A stretch of DNA of 64,000 bases from Marinobacter sp. SS21 (GTDB taxonomy: Bacteria > Pseudomonadota > Gammaproteobacteria > Pseudomonadales > Oleiphilaceae), in the NCBI RefSeq assembly GCF_028369065.1, contig NZ_JAQNDA010000018.1, positions 1 to 64,000 of the forward strand, in the 5' to 3' direction. The notes beneath the pieces are model-generated. The model saw only the letters and a program-made list of their open reading frames with translations. It was not told where the DNA came from and did no database searches. Position 1 is the stretch's first letter; every line of letters begins with the position of its first letter. Below are positions 23,081 through 33,063 of this stretch, in pieces. The position numbers were made by a program, and so were the translations under genes.

Positions 23081-23854
23081 ATGAACGGACTCCGACACTC
23101 CCTTTCCATTCAGGTCAGCCGATCTTCTGACCAATCGGCGTCTCAGGTACAGGAGTATGTTGTGTACCATTGGGGGCGAATACTTGGCGCACTGAGCCTG
23201 GTTTTATTAACGGTTTCCGTTGTGGTTTGGGGTCTTTGGCAGTGGCAGTTCAGCGACGATAAGGCTGCGCAGGCTGCTCCCGGCACCATCGCTTATGGCG
23301 AGGATTCCGGTGAGAGTATGAGTCAGCCACCTGAGCGCACACAGCCCTCCAACCCGATCGAAACACCCCCTACTTTGCCTCTGCAGGCGTTTGCACCAGG
23401 CAGCGCGGGAAACGATCATCTGGCGATTCAGGCGGCGCCGGAGCAACCGCAGTTGATTCGGGAACCCGACACGGTATTTCCGGCGGAAGTTGCTATTCTT
23501 TCCCCACAGTTGGTCAGGGTACAGCTCACCAGTGGACTCAATGCTAAAGAGCCTGTGGATGAGCTGCCGGCAAGTATCGAATTGCCTGAAAATGAGTTAT
23601 TGCGGATCTACCTGTTTACCGAAACCCGCAACCTCAATGGGAAGCTGGTTTATCACGACTGGAGCAGGAACGGGCGCCGAATGGCTCGAGTTCCGATCAG
23701 GCTTTACTCTGACACTATGAGGGCTTCGTCGAGTAAATTTATTGACCGGCATATGCTTGGATTCTGGCGTGTGACGGTCGTTAACGCCCGTGGCGAGGTG
23801 TACGCCAGCGTCGAGTTTGACGTCATACCAGAGCAAGACCACACGAAAGATTGA
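23081..23854 (+). CDS. DUF2914 single-pass membrane protein
   Basis: 257 residues. A cytosolic N-terminus leads to one transmembrane helix (GRILGALSLVLLTVSVVVWGLW, about 35-56), then a Pro/Gln-rich linker, and a C-terminal DUF2914 domain with the hallmark strands LYRIYLFTE-like (LLRIYLFTETRNLNGKLVYHDWSRNGRRMARVPI), then SSSKFIDRHMLGFWRVTVVNARGEVY. The domain is found tethered in the periplasm; its function is unknown. The ATG at 23081 is preferred to an upstream TTG. It is divergent from capA. Confidence 0.85.
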   Translation: MNGLRHSLSIQVSRSSDQSASQVQEYVVYHWGRILGALSLVLLTVSVVVWGLWQWQFSDDKAAQAAPGTIAYGEDSGESMSQPPERTQPSNPIETPPTLPLQAFAPGSAGNDHLAIQAAPEQPQLIREPDTVFPAEVAILSPQLVRVQLTSGLNAKEPVDELPASIELPENELLRIYLFTETRNLNGKLVYHDWSRNGRRMARVPIRLYSDTMRASSSKFIDRHMLGFWRVTVVNARGEVYASVEFDVIPEQDHTKD

Positions 23855-23943
23855 CGGATAACCGACTTTTCCTAGCATGAAGTAAGTTGGAATCCAAACT
23901 GCTTACGAGAGCCAGGATGGTCATAAGCGAAGAATAAGAAACA

Positions 23944-25746
23944 ATGGATGTAAAACAGAACTGGCCGAAACTCTCTCCGCGTACCCTGCTGACCTGCATT
24001 CTGATATTGGCTGTCATGCAGGCGTGGGCTTCGCCTTTACAGGCGTCGCCGCCCACAATGCCTGCCGGGCAGGATATCCCGACGATTATCGATATCAGTA
24101 CGGTAGAACGAACCTCGCTCGCTCCGGCTCTTGAGCTGCTTGAGGATTCAGACCATCGCCTCACTTTTGAGCAAATTCAGACGCCGGTCCTGCAGGCGAG
24201 ATTTCAGACCATTGGCGGCATTTCCCCTAATTTTGGGTTTACGTCGTCTGCCTGGTGGGTTCGTTTCTCGTTATCTAACTCCAGCAGTCAACCGAGGCAA
24301 GTCTTCATCCGTCAGGATTATCCGCTTATTGACCACCTCGATTTTTGGGCGCAGAACGATGGCGGCGAATGGCAGCACATCGCCACCGGCGACATGGAGC
24401 CCTTTCATCAGCGGCCAGTGGACCACCGGCTGTTTGTGTTCCCTGTCGATGTCCCGGCAAATTCCGAATTAACCTACTATTTGCGTTTCCAAACCCAGGG
24501 GGCGCTCAATATTGGCCTGTTCAGCCACAGCCCGCTGAATCTGACCAACATGATCAGCAAGGAATATCTCGCCTTGGGGATCTATTACGGCGGCTTTATC
24601 GTACTGCTGTTCTATAACTTGTTCATGTTCCTGACCGTGCGCGAACGCACCTTCGCGTACTATCTGATCTACCTGGCAAGTTACGGCCTCTATATGTCGC
24701 TGCACAATGGCTTGAGCTTTCAGATCCTGGTGCCGGATTATCCGCTGCTTGCCAACAAGGCGTTGCTGGTGTTGTTGTCCATCTCTTTGTACGGGGGGAC
24801 ACTCTTCACCCGTACAATCCTGAATTCCAAAGCCATTGCGCCCGTAGCCGACCGGATTGCCTATGCCATGCAGCTTGCCTCCCTGGCTGCCATGGTGATC
24901 GCGCCGTTCGTGAGTTATCACACCATGATCGTGCCGCTGGCGATATTAACGGTATTCCTTTGTATGCATCTGGTGCTGCTTGGGTTGTTGGCGCTCTCCC
25001 GGGGGACCGGCACGGCGCGTTACTACATGATTGCCTTTTCCGCCTTGCTGTTAGGCGTTTTTGTCTACATGGCCAAGACGTTTGGATTTCTCCCCCATAA
25101 TGCGTTCACTCAAAACGCATTCCAGATTGGGTCGCTGCTGGAGATGGTGCTGCTGAGCTTGGCGGTGGCCAGCCGGCTCAACGAACTCAAACACGAATCG
25201 TCCACCGATGCGCTGACCCAGCTCTATAATCGCCGTTTTTTCAATGACCAGATACAGATTGAATTCAACCGCGCACAGCAGCAAGGTCAGCCTCTGTCGC
25301 TGGTAGTCCTGGATATTGATCATTTCAAGCGATTCAACGACCGTTACGGACATTCGAAGGGCGATTCTGCTCTGAAAGCTGTGGCAGGAATACTGAAGGC
25401 GGCGGTTCGAAAACCCTATACTGTGTGCCGGTATGGCGGCGAGGAGTTTGTGCTTATCCTGCCCAGCGCCTCGGTATCCGACGTAGCCATTCTGGCTGAG
25501 CGGGTTCGTCGAAAAGTGGAAAAGGATACCGCGGGCGTCTTTGATCTCACGGTCAGCATCGGGTTTGCCAGTCTGGATGCTGACAACTTCTCCAGCCCCG
25601 AGGAATTGTTCATCGCTGCGGACTATGCACTTTACACGGCCAAAGAAGCCGGGCGAAATTGCGCCATGGATTACAGTGCCTGTCAGGTCAGACGTAAGGA
25701 AGATCTTGGTCGGGCAGAGCCCGAGGCAGCAATCGACGGTGCCTAG
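23944..25746 (+). CDS. Membrane diguanylate cyclase with 7TMR-DISM sensor
   Basis: 600 residues. Signal peptide, then a periplasmic 7TMR-DISMED2 beta-sandwich (about 40-190, SAWWVRFSLSNSS, DHRLFVFPVDVPANSELTYYLR), then seven transmembrane helices (about 205-410), a short coil, and a GGDEF domain (about 425-585; DALTQLYNRRFF, DIDHFKRFNDRYGHSKGD, active-site RYGGEEFVLIL). The GGEEF form is active in known cyclases. No RxxD inhibitory site is placed before the motif (RKPYTVCRYGGEEF). It probably makes c-di-GMP in response to a periplasmic ligand, possibly a carbohydrate. Confidence 0.93.
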   Translation: MDVKQNWPKLSPRTLLTCILILAVMQAWASPLQASPPTMPAGQDIPTIIDISTVERTSLAPALELLEDSDHRLTFEQIQTPVLQARFQTIGGISPNFGFTSSAWWVRFSLSNSSSQPRQVFIRQDYPLIDHLDFWAQNDGGEWQHIATGDMEPFHQRPVDHRLFVFPVDVPANSELTYYLRFQTQGALNIGLFSHSPLNLTNMISKEYLALGIYYGGFIVLLFYNLFMFLTVRERTFAYYLIYLASYGLYMSLHNGLSFQILVPDYPLLANKALLVLLSISLYGGTLFTRTILNSKAIAPVADRIAYAMQLASLAAMVIAPFVSYHTMIVPLAILTVFLCMHLVLLGLLALSRGTGTARYYMIAFSALLLGVFVYMAKTFGFLPHNAFTQNAFQIGSLLEMVLLSLAVASRLNELKHESSTDALTQLYNRRFFNDQIQIEFNRAQQQGQPLSLVVLDIDHFKRFNDRYGHSKGDSALKAVAGILKAAVRKPYTVCRYGGEEFVLILPSASVSDVAILAERVRRKVEKDTAGVFDLTVSIGFASLDADNFSSPEELFIAADYALYTAKEAGRNCAMDYSACQVRRKEDLGRAEPEAAIDGA

Positions 25747-25800
25747 GCAGCAGGTTGGGCGATGCCCCACCTCACCTACCAACGAAGCTACTTCTCAATG

Positions 25801-28800
25801 CTATCTCGATGGAGAATACTCCGCCGGACCCTGGGTGTCGGACTCTGCGACCAGCGGGGCCTCGGTTTCATCCCGTTGGTGCTGCCGGGCAATCAGCATA
25901 TAGAGTGACGGCACCACAAACAGGGTAAACACGGTGCCAATGGCCATGCCGCCGACCAGAACCAGGCCGATGGAGTTTCTCGCCTCGGCACCCGGTCCTG
26001 CCACCAGTGTAAGTGGAAAGTGTCCCGCGATGGTGGCCACCGAGGTCATCAGCACCGGCCGTAGTCGGGTCATGGCGGCGTCATGAATCGCCTCCAGTTT
26101 TTGTTTGCCCTGCTCCTGCAGTTTGTTGGCAAATTCCACAATCAAAATACCGTTCTTGGCGATTAGCCCCACCAGTGTGACCAGTCCAACCTGGGCGTAG
26201 ATGTTCATGGTGGTTGTCCATCCGTCCGTCCAATACGGCATATCCGGATTGGGCATCTTCATGACCGTAAAGATCAGCGCACCGAACATGGCCAGCGGAA
26301 CCGAACCCAGCAGGATCACGAAGGGGTCGCGGAACGAATTGAACTGCACCGCAAGCACCAGGAATATCATCAAAATCGCCAGGCCCAGCGCCGGCAGAAA
26401 CTTCCCGCCCTCCGTCCGCAACTGGCGCGATTCGCCGGTGTAGTTGGTGGCGTATCCTGGTGGCAATATCTCGCGGGCGGCCTCTTCTAATACCTGAAGA
26501 CCGGCATCCACCTGTGCCGTCATGCCTGAAAGCTTAATGGCATTGAGTTGCTGGAACCGGTTCAGTGAGCGGGGCACCGTTGTGTCGTCAATGGTTGCAA
26601 TCGCCCCCAGTGGCATCAGTTGGCCATCAGGCCCGGAAATATAGATTTGCTTGAGCTGATCCGGGTTCAGCCGCTCGGCGCGCGCTACCTGGGAAATCAC
26701 CTTGTAAGCCCGGCCATCCACATTGAAGCGGTTGATGTAATTGCCCCCCAGGGCCGCGCTCAGGTCTGCCCCCACCTGGGAATTGTTTAACCCCATCGCG
26801 GCCACCTTTTCGTGGTCTATCACGATTTCCGACTGGGGCTGGTCGTACTTCAGGTCGATCTCTGGGGGAAAGTAAAATATTCCGCTTTCCATCGCTTTCA
26901 TCTGTAGCCGTTCGGCGTAGGCCAACATCTCTTCCGGTTCGGCCGTGGAGGCGATCACAAATTCGATGGGAAAGTTACTACCGCCCGGTAAAGCCGGCGG
27001 TTGTGCCGCGAAGATCTGCAGACCCGGGATCTGTGAAAGCTGCGCCTGCATATCGGGGACAATCTCGCGGATGGAACGGTCCCGTTCATCCCACGGCTTC
27101 ACCACCATGCCGCTGAAACCGCCTACGCCCAGAGCGGCGGCAAACGGGTCTGAGGGCGACATCAGTATCTGGAAAGTGAGGTCTCGTTCCGGCGCATTCA
27201 GGAAAACCTGCTCCGCCGCTTCACCAAAATGGCTCTTCTGGTCGGCGGAGGCGTTGGCCGCGTTGTTGATGATGCCAAACATGAAGCCCTGATCCTCAAG
27301 CGGCGCCAGTTCCTTGGGCGAGAACAGGTACATGGGGACCACCAGCAGACTCAGCAGCGCCCACACCGCGTAGACGGCAGGCCGGGCCTGCAAGGTTGTG
27401 TCGAGCACTCGACCGTAGGTTTCCCGCAGGTGGTCAAATCGGTGGTTAATCCAGCCGGTCAGCCCCCGCTCTTCCTGTTCGGCGCTGCGGAGCAGCTTGG
27501 CACTCATCATCGGAGACAAGGTGAGCGCTACGATGCCGGATATGGTGACCGCGCCGGCCAACGTTAACGCAAACTCGCGGAACAGAGCGCCGGTGAGCCC
27601 GCCCTGCAAACCAATAGGGATATAAACCGCTGCCAGCGTCATGGTCATCGCTATCACCGGACCTATCAGCTCTCTGGCCCCGATCATGGCCGCTTCGCTA
27701 GGCGATCGGCCTTCCCTCAGATGGCGTTCCACGTTCTCCACCACCACAATGGCATCGTCCACCACCAGACCTACAGACAGTACGATCGCAAGCAGCGTGA
27801 GCAGGTTCAGGGTGAACCCGAACATCTGCATCAGGAAGATAGCGCCGATCAACGAGACCGGAATGGCCACCACCGGCACCAGAACCGATCGTACGGAACC
27901 AAGAAACAAAAAGATCACGACGATCACGATCAGCAGGGTGTCGGTAAGGGTGCCGACCACCTCCCGTATCGCACTGCTGATGTATGCCGAGGCGTCGTAG
28001 CCGACGTCAGCGGACAGACCGGCGGGAAGATCCTGCTCAATGGCCTCCAGATCCGCCACCACCTTTTCGACAACGTCAATGGTATTCGCACTGGGTAACG
28101 GGAAAATGCCCATGAACACAGCCGTCTGACCATTGAACCGTACCTCGGTGTCATAATCTTCGGCACCCAGCTCAACCTGGGCAATGTCCCGCAACCGCAC
28201 AATGGTGTCACCTTGCTGGGAGATGACCAGGCTGCGGAACTGCTCTGTGGTGTGCAGGTCGGTGTTGGTTGTCAGGTAAACCTGTTCATAGACACCCTTG
28301 GTGGTGCCTACTGCCGCCAGATAGTTGTTGGCGGCCATCGCGGCTTGGACCCTCGCCGGGCTGATGCTGAGCGCGGCCATCCTGTCCGGATCGAGCCATA
28401 CCCGCATGGCAAAGGTCCTGGCACCGAAGATATCGGCACGTTGTACCCCCGGCAGAGCCGATAATCGGGGCTGTACCATACGCACCAGATAGTCGGTGAT
28501 CTCACTCTGGGACATCTCCTCGGAAGAAAAGCTCAGGTAGGCAGCGGCAAATTCAGAATCCGCAGATTGCACCGTGATTGAGGGCGCTTCCGCCTCAGGC
28601 GGTAGTTCGTTACGCACCTCATTGACCTTGGCGGTAATATCCGCCAGTGCCTTGGTGGGATCGTAATTCAGTTTCAGGCGGGCGGTAACAAGGGACAAGC
28701 CCAGCAGACTCTTGGATTCGATGTAATCCACGCCATCCGCTGAGGCGATGGAGCGTTCTATGGCGGTGGTGACAAAGCCTCGAACAACGTCTGCGCTGGC

Positions 28801-28962
28801 ACCGATGTACTGGGTGGCGACCACCACCGAGGCGTTTTCACTTTGGGGATATTGCCTGACACTCAGACTGTTCCAGGCCTGGACGCCGGCGATCACGATG
28901 ATGATGTTGACCACCAGCGCCAGAACCGGACGACGAACGAAGATGTCGGTGATTGCTTTCAT
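25801..28962 (-). CDS. RND efflux pump, inner membrane transporter (HAE-1 type)
   Basis: 1053 residues, the usual AcrB/MexB length, with twelve transmembrane helices. Visible landmarks are the start MKAITDIFVRRPVLALVVNIIIV, the proton-relay pair in TM4 (SVGLVVDDAIVVVENV, with both Asp) and the TM10 Lys region (LVTLVGLIAKNGILIVEFAN). Porter-domain repeats lie in the two large periplasmic loops. It exports drugs, detergents or metabolites with proton antiport. The adaptor gene is immediately upstream (12 bases). No outer-membrane factor gene is here, so it probably uses a TolC-like protein encoded elsewhere. Confidence 0.95.
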   Translation of the reverse strand: MKAITDIFVRRPVLALVVNIIIVIAGVQAWNSLSVRQYPQSENASVVVATQYIGASADVVRGFVTTAIERSIASADGVDYIESKSLLGLSLVTARLKLNYDPTKALADITAKVNEVRNELPPEAEAPSITVQSADSEFAAAYLSFSSEEMSQSEITDYLVRMVQPRLSALPGVQRADIFGARTFAMRVWLDPDRMAALSISPARVQAAMAANNYLAAVGTTKGVYEQVYLTTNTDLHTTEQFRSLVISQQGDTIVRLRDIAQVELGAEDYDTEVRFNGQTAVFMGIFPLPSANTIDVVEKVVADLEAIEQDLPAGLSADVGYDASAYISSAIREVVGTLTDTLLIVIVVIFLFLGSVRSVLVPVVAIPVSLIGAIFLMQMFGFTLNLLTLLAIVLSVGLVVDDAIVVVENVERHLREGRSPSEAAMIGARELIGPVIAMTMTLAAVYIPIGLQGGLTGALFREFALTLAGAVTISGIVALTLSPMMSAKLLRSAEQEERGLTGWINHRFDHLRETYGRVLDTTLQARPAVYAVWALLSLLVVPMYLFSPKELAPLEDQGFMFGIINNAANASADQKSHFGEAAEQVFLNAPERDLTFQILMSPSDPFAAALGVGGFSGMVVKPWDERDRSIREIVPDMQAQLSQIPGLQIFAAQPPALPGGSNFPIEFVIASTAEPEEMLAYAERLQMKAMESGIFYFPPEIDLKYDQPQSEIVIDHEKVAAMGLNNSQVGADLSAALGGNYINRFNVDGRAYKVISQVARAERLNPDQLKQIYISGPDGQLMPLGAIATIDDTTVPRSLNRFQQLNAIKLSGMTAQVDAGLQVLEEAAREILPPGYATNYTGESRQLRTEGGKFLPALGLAILMIFLVLAVQFNSFRDPFVILLGSVPLAMFGALIFTVMKMPNPDMPYWTDGWTTTMNIYAQVGLVTLVGLIAKNGILIVEFANKLQEQGKQKLEAIHDAAMTRLRPVLMTSVATIAGHFPLTLVAGPGAEARNSIGLVLVGGMAIGTVFTLFVVPSLYMLIARQHQRDETEAPLVAESDTQGPAEYSPSR

Positions 28963-28974
28963 GATGGTGGCCGC

Positions 28975-30114
28975 CTACGAGTTGTCGGGACGGGGTGCCA
29001 GGCTGAACTCGGGCGCCAGGCGATTATCGATAACAACGCTCATACCGGTGCGGAGCTTGAATACGCCCGTGGAGACGACCTGATCTCCCGACCCAATGCC
29101 TTCCTCGACAATTACAAAGTCCCCCATCCGATCGCCGAGTTTCACAGTGCGCTGCCTGACCACCATCGATTCGGCATTCTCTTCGCCTTGTTCTTCTTCA
29201 ACGACAAAAACGGAATTGCCCCTGGGGCCGTAATGTACCGCCGTTGCAGGGATCAACAGCGCACGCCGGGACTGAGCCAGCTTGAGATCCAGCGATACGA
29301 ACATACCAGGACGAAGCTGACCCGCGGGGTTGTTGAGTGTTGCCTGCAGGCGAACGTTGCGGGTAGACGGGTCGACGGCCGGGTTGATGGCGGTGATTTT
29401 TCCTTCAAACCCGTGATCGGGGTAGGAGTCCGTTCTGACAAGGACATTCAGGCCTTCGCCAATAATCCCCAGATGCTGCTGGGGCAGGGAGAACTCGACA
29501 AAGACCGGATCCAGTGCCTGCAGCGAGACGACAGGGCTGCCCTTATCGAGGAAGTTGCCAACGCTGATTTCAAGGATGCCGAGTTTGCCGGCGAACGGCG
29601 CCCGAATGGTCTTCCGGTCCATCACGGCTTGAAGGTAACGGACCTCCGCCTCGGTTTGCTGCAGTTCATTGGAGGCGGAATCCATCTCGGCATCGGAGAT
29701 GTGTCGGGTCTTGCTGAGCTCCCTCGCTCTGTTATAGCGCACCCGGGCCCATTGGGCTGCAACTTGGGCAGAACGTAGCTGAGCTTCTTCGACCCGAGTA
29801 TCCAGCTGGACCAGCACATCGCCCTGCTCTACCTGAGATCCCGGCTGAAAGTTGATGCGGCTGACCACTCCCTCGGCCTCCGTGCCAATCACGGTGCCCC
29901 TCACTGCCGTAATCGAGCCCACTGAGGAGATTCGGGGGTGCCACTCCACTTCCCGAGCCGCCATCACGTTAACCGGCTCAGGGGGAATCACAAACTGAGC
30001 ACCTGCCTCGGCCATGGCCTGAAACTGATAGATCTTCGTGCCGATAACAACCGCGCCTATTGGGATAACGATGGCAATACCCACCAATACCCAGAGGAAT
30101 TTCCTTCGCATCAT
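28975..30114 (-). CDS. RND periplasmic adaptor (membrane fusion protein)
   Basis: 379 residues. An uncleaved N-terminal transmembrane anchor (FLWVLVGIAIVIPIGAVVIGTKIY), a lipoyl-like half-motif (GTEAEGVVSRINFQPGSQVEQGDVLVQLD), an alpha-helical hairpin (about 105-160), the second lipoyl half (RKTIRAPFAGKLG), then the beta-barrel and membrane-proximal domains (NPAVDPSTRNVRLQATLNNP). There is no lipobox, so it is held by the helix. First gene of the two-gene pump operon. No regulator of the TetR or MarR type is adjacent. Confidence 0.95.
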   Translation of the reverse strand: MMRRKFLWVLVGIAIVIPIGAVVIGTKIYQFQAMAEAGAQFVIPPEPVNVMAAREVEWHPRISSVGSITAVRGTVIGTEAEGVVSRINFQPGSQVEQGDVLVQLDTRVEEAQLRSAQVAAQWARVRYNRARELSKTRHISDAEMDSASNELQQTEAEVRYLQAVMDRKTIRAPFAGKLGILEISVGNFLDKGSPVVSLQALDPVFVEFSLPQQHLGIIGEGLNVLVRTDSYPDHGFEGKITAINPAVDPSTRNVRLQATLNNPAGQLRPGMFVSLDLKLAQSRRALLIPATAVHYGPRGNSVFVVEEEQGEENAESMVVRQRTVKLGDRMGDFVIVEEGIGSGDQVVSTGVFKLRTGMSVVIDNRLAPEFSLAPRPDNS

Positions 30115-30443
30115 TACCCCCTTATGCCTGCAACGTCCGTGTGAAGCGCTTGCTTCAATATTTTTGAATCTACAAGTAGTCGTTGGGCGGGGCGGGAAAT
30201 CGACACCCCGGGCGGAATCGAATCGTTATTAAACAAACCGGCCCATCCCTGCGCCCGCTAGTTAAAAAGGAAGAGAGGTGACCTTCGCGAGACAGCCGAT
30301 AGCCCGCGCGAATGCTTCACCTAATTTGGATACTGCGCTATTTCGGGAAGGCTGACAACCGCCGCAGCTAGACCCAAAACAGGTCGTATCCATAAAGGGT
30401 GACCTGGTTGTCATTTGACTCAAGGAGCGACGTTCCCAAGCGC
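30115..30443. other. Intergenic stretch with no recognisable gene
   Basis: This 329-bp gap lies upstream of the RND adaptor gene and downstream of acpH, both on the minus strand. It must hold the efflux operon promoter. I see short GC-rich direct and inverted runs (for example CACCCCGGGCGG near 30208) but no clean promoter, operator or RNA gene. Confidence 0.4.
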
Positions 30444-31016
30444 TTATGGCAGGTCGAATTGTTGCTGTAGTTCATGGAAAAACAGCAGGAAGCGCGCTTC
30501 CAGCTCAGCGTCGTTGGAGCGGATCTCCTCGATGACACCGGCAAATTGATTGGGGCGGCGGAGCCGAGTTGAGATACGGTCAAGGGCATGACCGACATTG
30601 TCCAGCTCCCGATAGGCATTAAACCAGTCCTGACGGATCATGGTTGCCGTAGTATGAGCCATACTGTCTGGCATCAGACAGGCACCCAATTCCAGGTCTC
30701 GGTACACCTCCTGAATAAAGTGGTGACTGTCATCAGCCGCAAAGCGAGACCAGTGCCGTAGCAGATAGTGATCGAAGAGCACATCCAGTGCGACACCGGC
30801 AAATCGCCGGCGTTGAGCGGAAAACAATGGCTTACAGGCCAACACCTCCGGGTGTCGATCGGTGAAGGCGTCAACGGCCCGGTGGTGTTTGAGGCCCTGG
30901 TAGACTTCGAGTGGCAAACTGGCGGTGTCGATACCCCTGGCAAAGTCCCCCAGCAACGCGCCGACCCGGCCTGGCACCGAGGCCGGAGCGAGAAACAGAT
31001 GGGCAAGATGGTTCAA
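30444..31016 (-). CDS. acpH: Acyl carrier protein phosphodiesterase
   Basis: About 190 residues from a TTG at 31016 that begins (M)NHLAHLFLAP, the classic AcpH start; upstream frame extension does not match. Further family features are GRVGALLGDFARGID, GLKHHRAVDAFTDRHPEV, RRRFAGVALDVLFDHYLLRHW and a helical C-terminus. AcpH removes the 4'-phosphopantetheine arm from acyl carrier protein using a metal held by conserved His and Asp residues of an HD-like fold. CAGGG about nine bases before the TTG may serve as the ribosome site. Confidence 0.88.
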   Translation of the reverse strand: MNHLAHLFLAPASVPGRVGALLGDFARGIDTASLPLEVYQGLKHHRAVDAFTDRHPEVLACKPLFSAQRRRFAGVALDVLFDHYLLRHWSRFAADDSHHFIQEVYRDLELGACLMPDSMAHTTATMIRQDWFNAYRELDNVGHALDRISTRLRRPNQFAGVIEEIRSNDAELEARFLLFFHELQQQFDLP

Positions 31017-31148
31017 TGGATTAACCCTGGACACGCACGTTTTCACCATCGTGCGACAGGAACCTATGTAAATCAATCATCGCCGGTCAGGAGTTCAATG
31101 ATTGCAGAAGGTTAGCGCCACAGGTATTCTGGCGCACGTCCGTGTGGT

Positions 31149-32621
31149 TTGCCGATTCGAGCGCGTCCCTTGAAAAACCTCTATCCCGTCATTTTTATCA
31201 TCAGCGTCATGTTCGTCCTGCTGAGCATATTTATGACGCTGCCTCCTCTGTTGTTGCTGGGAGCCGAGTCTCCCAACGCGGTAGCGTTTGCTGAATCAGC
31301 CGGAATCATATTCGGCCTTGGCATGCTCGGGATACTCATAGCCTATGGTAAGCCGCGAGATCTGAAGCCCCGTTACATGTTTGTGTTAACGGTCAGTAGC
31401 TGGCTGGTGATGGCCCTGCTCTCCGCCCTGCCGTTCTATCTTAGTGATGCGGGCATTTCAGTGACTGATGCGGTCTTTGAAGCCACCTCTGGAATCACCA
31501 CCACCGGCGCTACAGTGCTTACGGGCCTGGATCAGCTGGACCAGGATCTGTTGTTGTGGCGGTCCATTCTGCAATGGATTGGAGGTATTGGCATTATCGG
31601 TATGTTCGTTGCCGTGCTGCCGTTTCTCCGGGTGGGCGGTATGCGATTGTTTGCTACCGAATCGTCGGAGTGGACCGACAAGGCCCTGCCACGCATGAAA
31701 ACCCTGAGTCGCGGGCTGCTCCTCGTCTATTGCGTTTTCACGATGATCGCGGTGTTCACCTACTGGATTTCCGGTATGACGCTGTTCGATGCTTTCAACC
31801 ACGGTCTGACCAGCATCGCCACCGGCGGGTATTCCACCTCAGACCTGTCCATGGGCAAGTTCGAGTCTGAGCTGATTTTGCTGGAAGCGACCTTATTCAT
31901 GATCCTCGGGAGCCTGCCGTTCTTCCTGTTCGTGCGGGAGATGCACGGCCAGCGTGGCGTGTTGTGGCGCGATCAGCAGGTTCGTCTGTTCCTGACGCTT
32001 TTGTTGTTGCTGACGCTGGGAATGCTGCTCTATCGCGCCATAATCACGGACGGCTTCGATATTGTCAGCGGTTCCATAACAACGCTGTTTAACGTCACCT
32101 CCATTCTCACCACCACCGGCTATGCGTCTGAGGACTATTCCGCCTGGGGCTCACTGGCTTTCTCGATGTTCTTCTTCCTGATGTTCGTCGGGGGGTGTTC
32201 CGGCTCTACCTCCGGCGGCATGAAAATTTTCCGCTTCCAGTTGTCGCTCATCGTCTTGCGCGAACAGCTGATGCGCCTGCTCCATCCGCGTGCGGTGCTC
32301 ACAAGGAACTTCAACGGCCGCGCAGTCAGCGATGAAATCATCGCGTCGATGATCGCCTACACGTTCATTTTTCTGCTGTGCTTTCTGGGGCTCACGCTAG
32401 TTCTTGCGGCCATGAATCTTGATTTTGTCACCAGCCTTTCGGGCGCCCTGAGCGCACTGACCAACGTAGGACCGGCCCTGGGTGACATCATCGGCCCGGC
32501 CGGTAACTTTGCCACCCTCCCGGAGCAGGCCAAGTGGGCTTTGTGCGTGGGCATGTTATTGGGACGGCTGGAAATTCTGAGTGTGGTCGTGGTGTTATCG
32601 CCGGGCTTTTGGCGAAGCTAA
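31149..32621 (+). CDS. trkH: TrkH-family potassium uptake membrane protein
   Basis: About 490 residues with four M1-P-M2 repeats. Selectivity-filter regions are seen as ATSGITTTGATVL, GLTSIATGGYSTSD, FNVTSILTTTGYASED and SALTNVGPALG, and GGCSGSTSGGMKIFR near the third repeat is a TrkH/TrkI hallmark. It needs the cytoplasmic NAD-binding partner TrkA, which is not in this window. The start is uncertain: a TTG at 31149, or a TTG at 31170 that would give MKNLYPVIFIISVM, more like the family. Neither has a good ribosome site. Confidence 0.92.
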   Translation: MPIRARPLKNLYPVIFIISVMFVLLSIFMTLPPLLLLGAESPNAVAFAESAGIIFGLGMLGILIAYGKPRDLKPRYMFVLTVSSWLVMALLSALPFYLSDAGISVTDAVFEATSGITTTGATVLTGLDQLDQDLLLWRSILQWIGGIGIIGMFVAVLPFLRVGGMRLFATESSEWTDKALPRMKTLSRGLLLVYCVFTMIAVFTYWISGMTLFDAFNHGLTSIATGGYSTSDLSMGKFESELILLEATLFMILGSLPFFLFVREMHGQRGVLWRDQQVRLFLTLLLLLTLGMLLYRAIITDGFDIVSGSITTLFNVTSILTTTGYASEDYSAWGSLAFSMFFFLMFVGGCSGSTSGGMKIFRFQLSLIVLREQLMRLLHPRAVLTRNFNGRAVSDEIIASMIAYTFIFLLCFLGLTLVLAAMNLDFVTSLSGALSALTNVGPALGDIIGPAGNFATLPEQAKWALCVGMLLGRLEILSVVVVLSPGFWRS

Positions 32622-32650
32622 GTGCAATATGGCAGAACGATGGATCACCG

Positions 32651-32674
32651 GGAGCCCGTTGGTCACCGGGCTCC
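32651..32674. terminator. Stem-loop between convergent trkH and PilZ genes
   Basis: GGAGCCCG (32651-32658) pairs with CGGGCTCC (32667-32674) with an 8-base loop, and flanking CCG/CGG can extend the stem. It lies 29 bases after the trkH stop and 24 bases from the end of the PilZ gene, so it may serve both strands. No T-run is present. Confidence 0.5.
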
Positions 32675-32697
32675 GGTAGGATCAGGCAACGCAAGGA

Positions 32698-33063
32698 TTA
32701 CATCACGGCGGATCTGAAGTAAGGTCTCCGGGGTATTAAGTGGTTGGTTTCTTTTACCCAACGAAGCAATGAGCGCACCTCTGGGGTGTTTGCTTCGTTC
32801 CTGCCATCAAATTCGACACCCAGGCCACGGCTGTTTTTGTGGACCAGCACTGCGGAAACCCGCTGAAGTTGCGGCGCATCGGGATCGTGAAGCCGAAACT
32901 CGATCTCCAGTTGCTGGTTCAGGTCAAGATCCTCACAGTTCGTTGAAATGAATAGACCACTCCGGCTGATGTTTCGAAGCATTCCCGTTGCCACCAGCAG
33001 GCCTCGCCGGTAAATCAGCAGCGTCAAGCGTCCAGGCATACGCTTGTTTTGACGATAATCCAT
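32698..33063 (-). CDS. PilZ-domain protein (putative c-di-GMP receptor)
   Basis: 121 residues from the ATG at 33063, preceded by a run of seven G. It looks like a stand-alone PilZ domain: YRQNKRMPG at the start gives the RxxxR-like arm (loosely RQNKR), then GMLRNISRSGLFISTN corresponds to the D/NxSxxG motif (NISRSG), then strands QLEIEFRL and LVHKNSRGLGVEFDG. Both binding motifs seem present, so c-di-GMP binding is plausible. It belongs to the several c-di-GMP-related genes in this window but is not in an operon with them. Confidence 0.8.
   Translation of the reverse strand: MDYRQNKRMPGRLTLLIYRRGLLVATGMLRNISRSGLFISTNCEDLDLNQQLEIEFRLHDPDAPQLQRVSAVLVHKNSRGLGVEFDGRNEANTPEVRSLLRWVKETNHLIPRRPYFRSAVM

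Noticed and set aside
29482..29489. KOPS octamer pointing away from dif
   Set aside because: Not discarded as data: a single opposite copy against several in the expected direction does not overturn the dif call, but it is recorded so the by-eye count is not overstated.
28843..29778. 311-codon plus-strand frame over the RND adaptor gene
   Set aside because: Antisense to the adaptor and transporter, both with strong family motifs.
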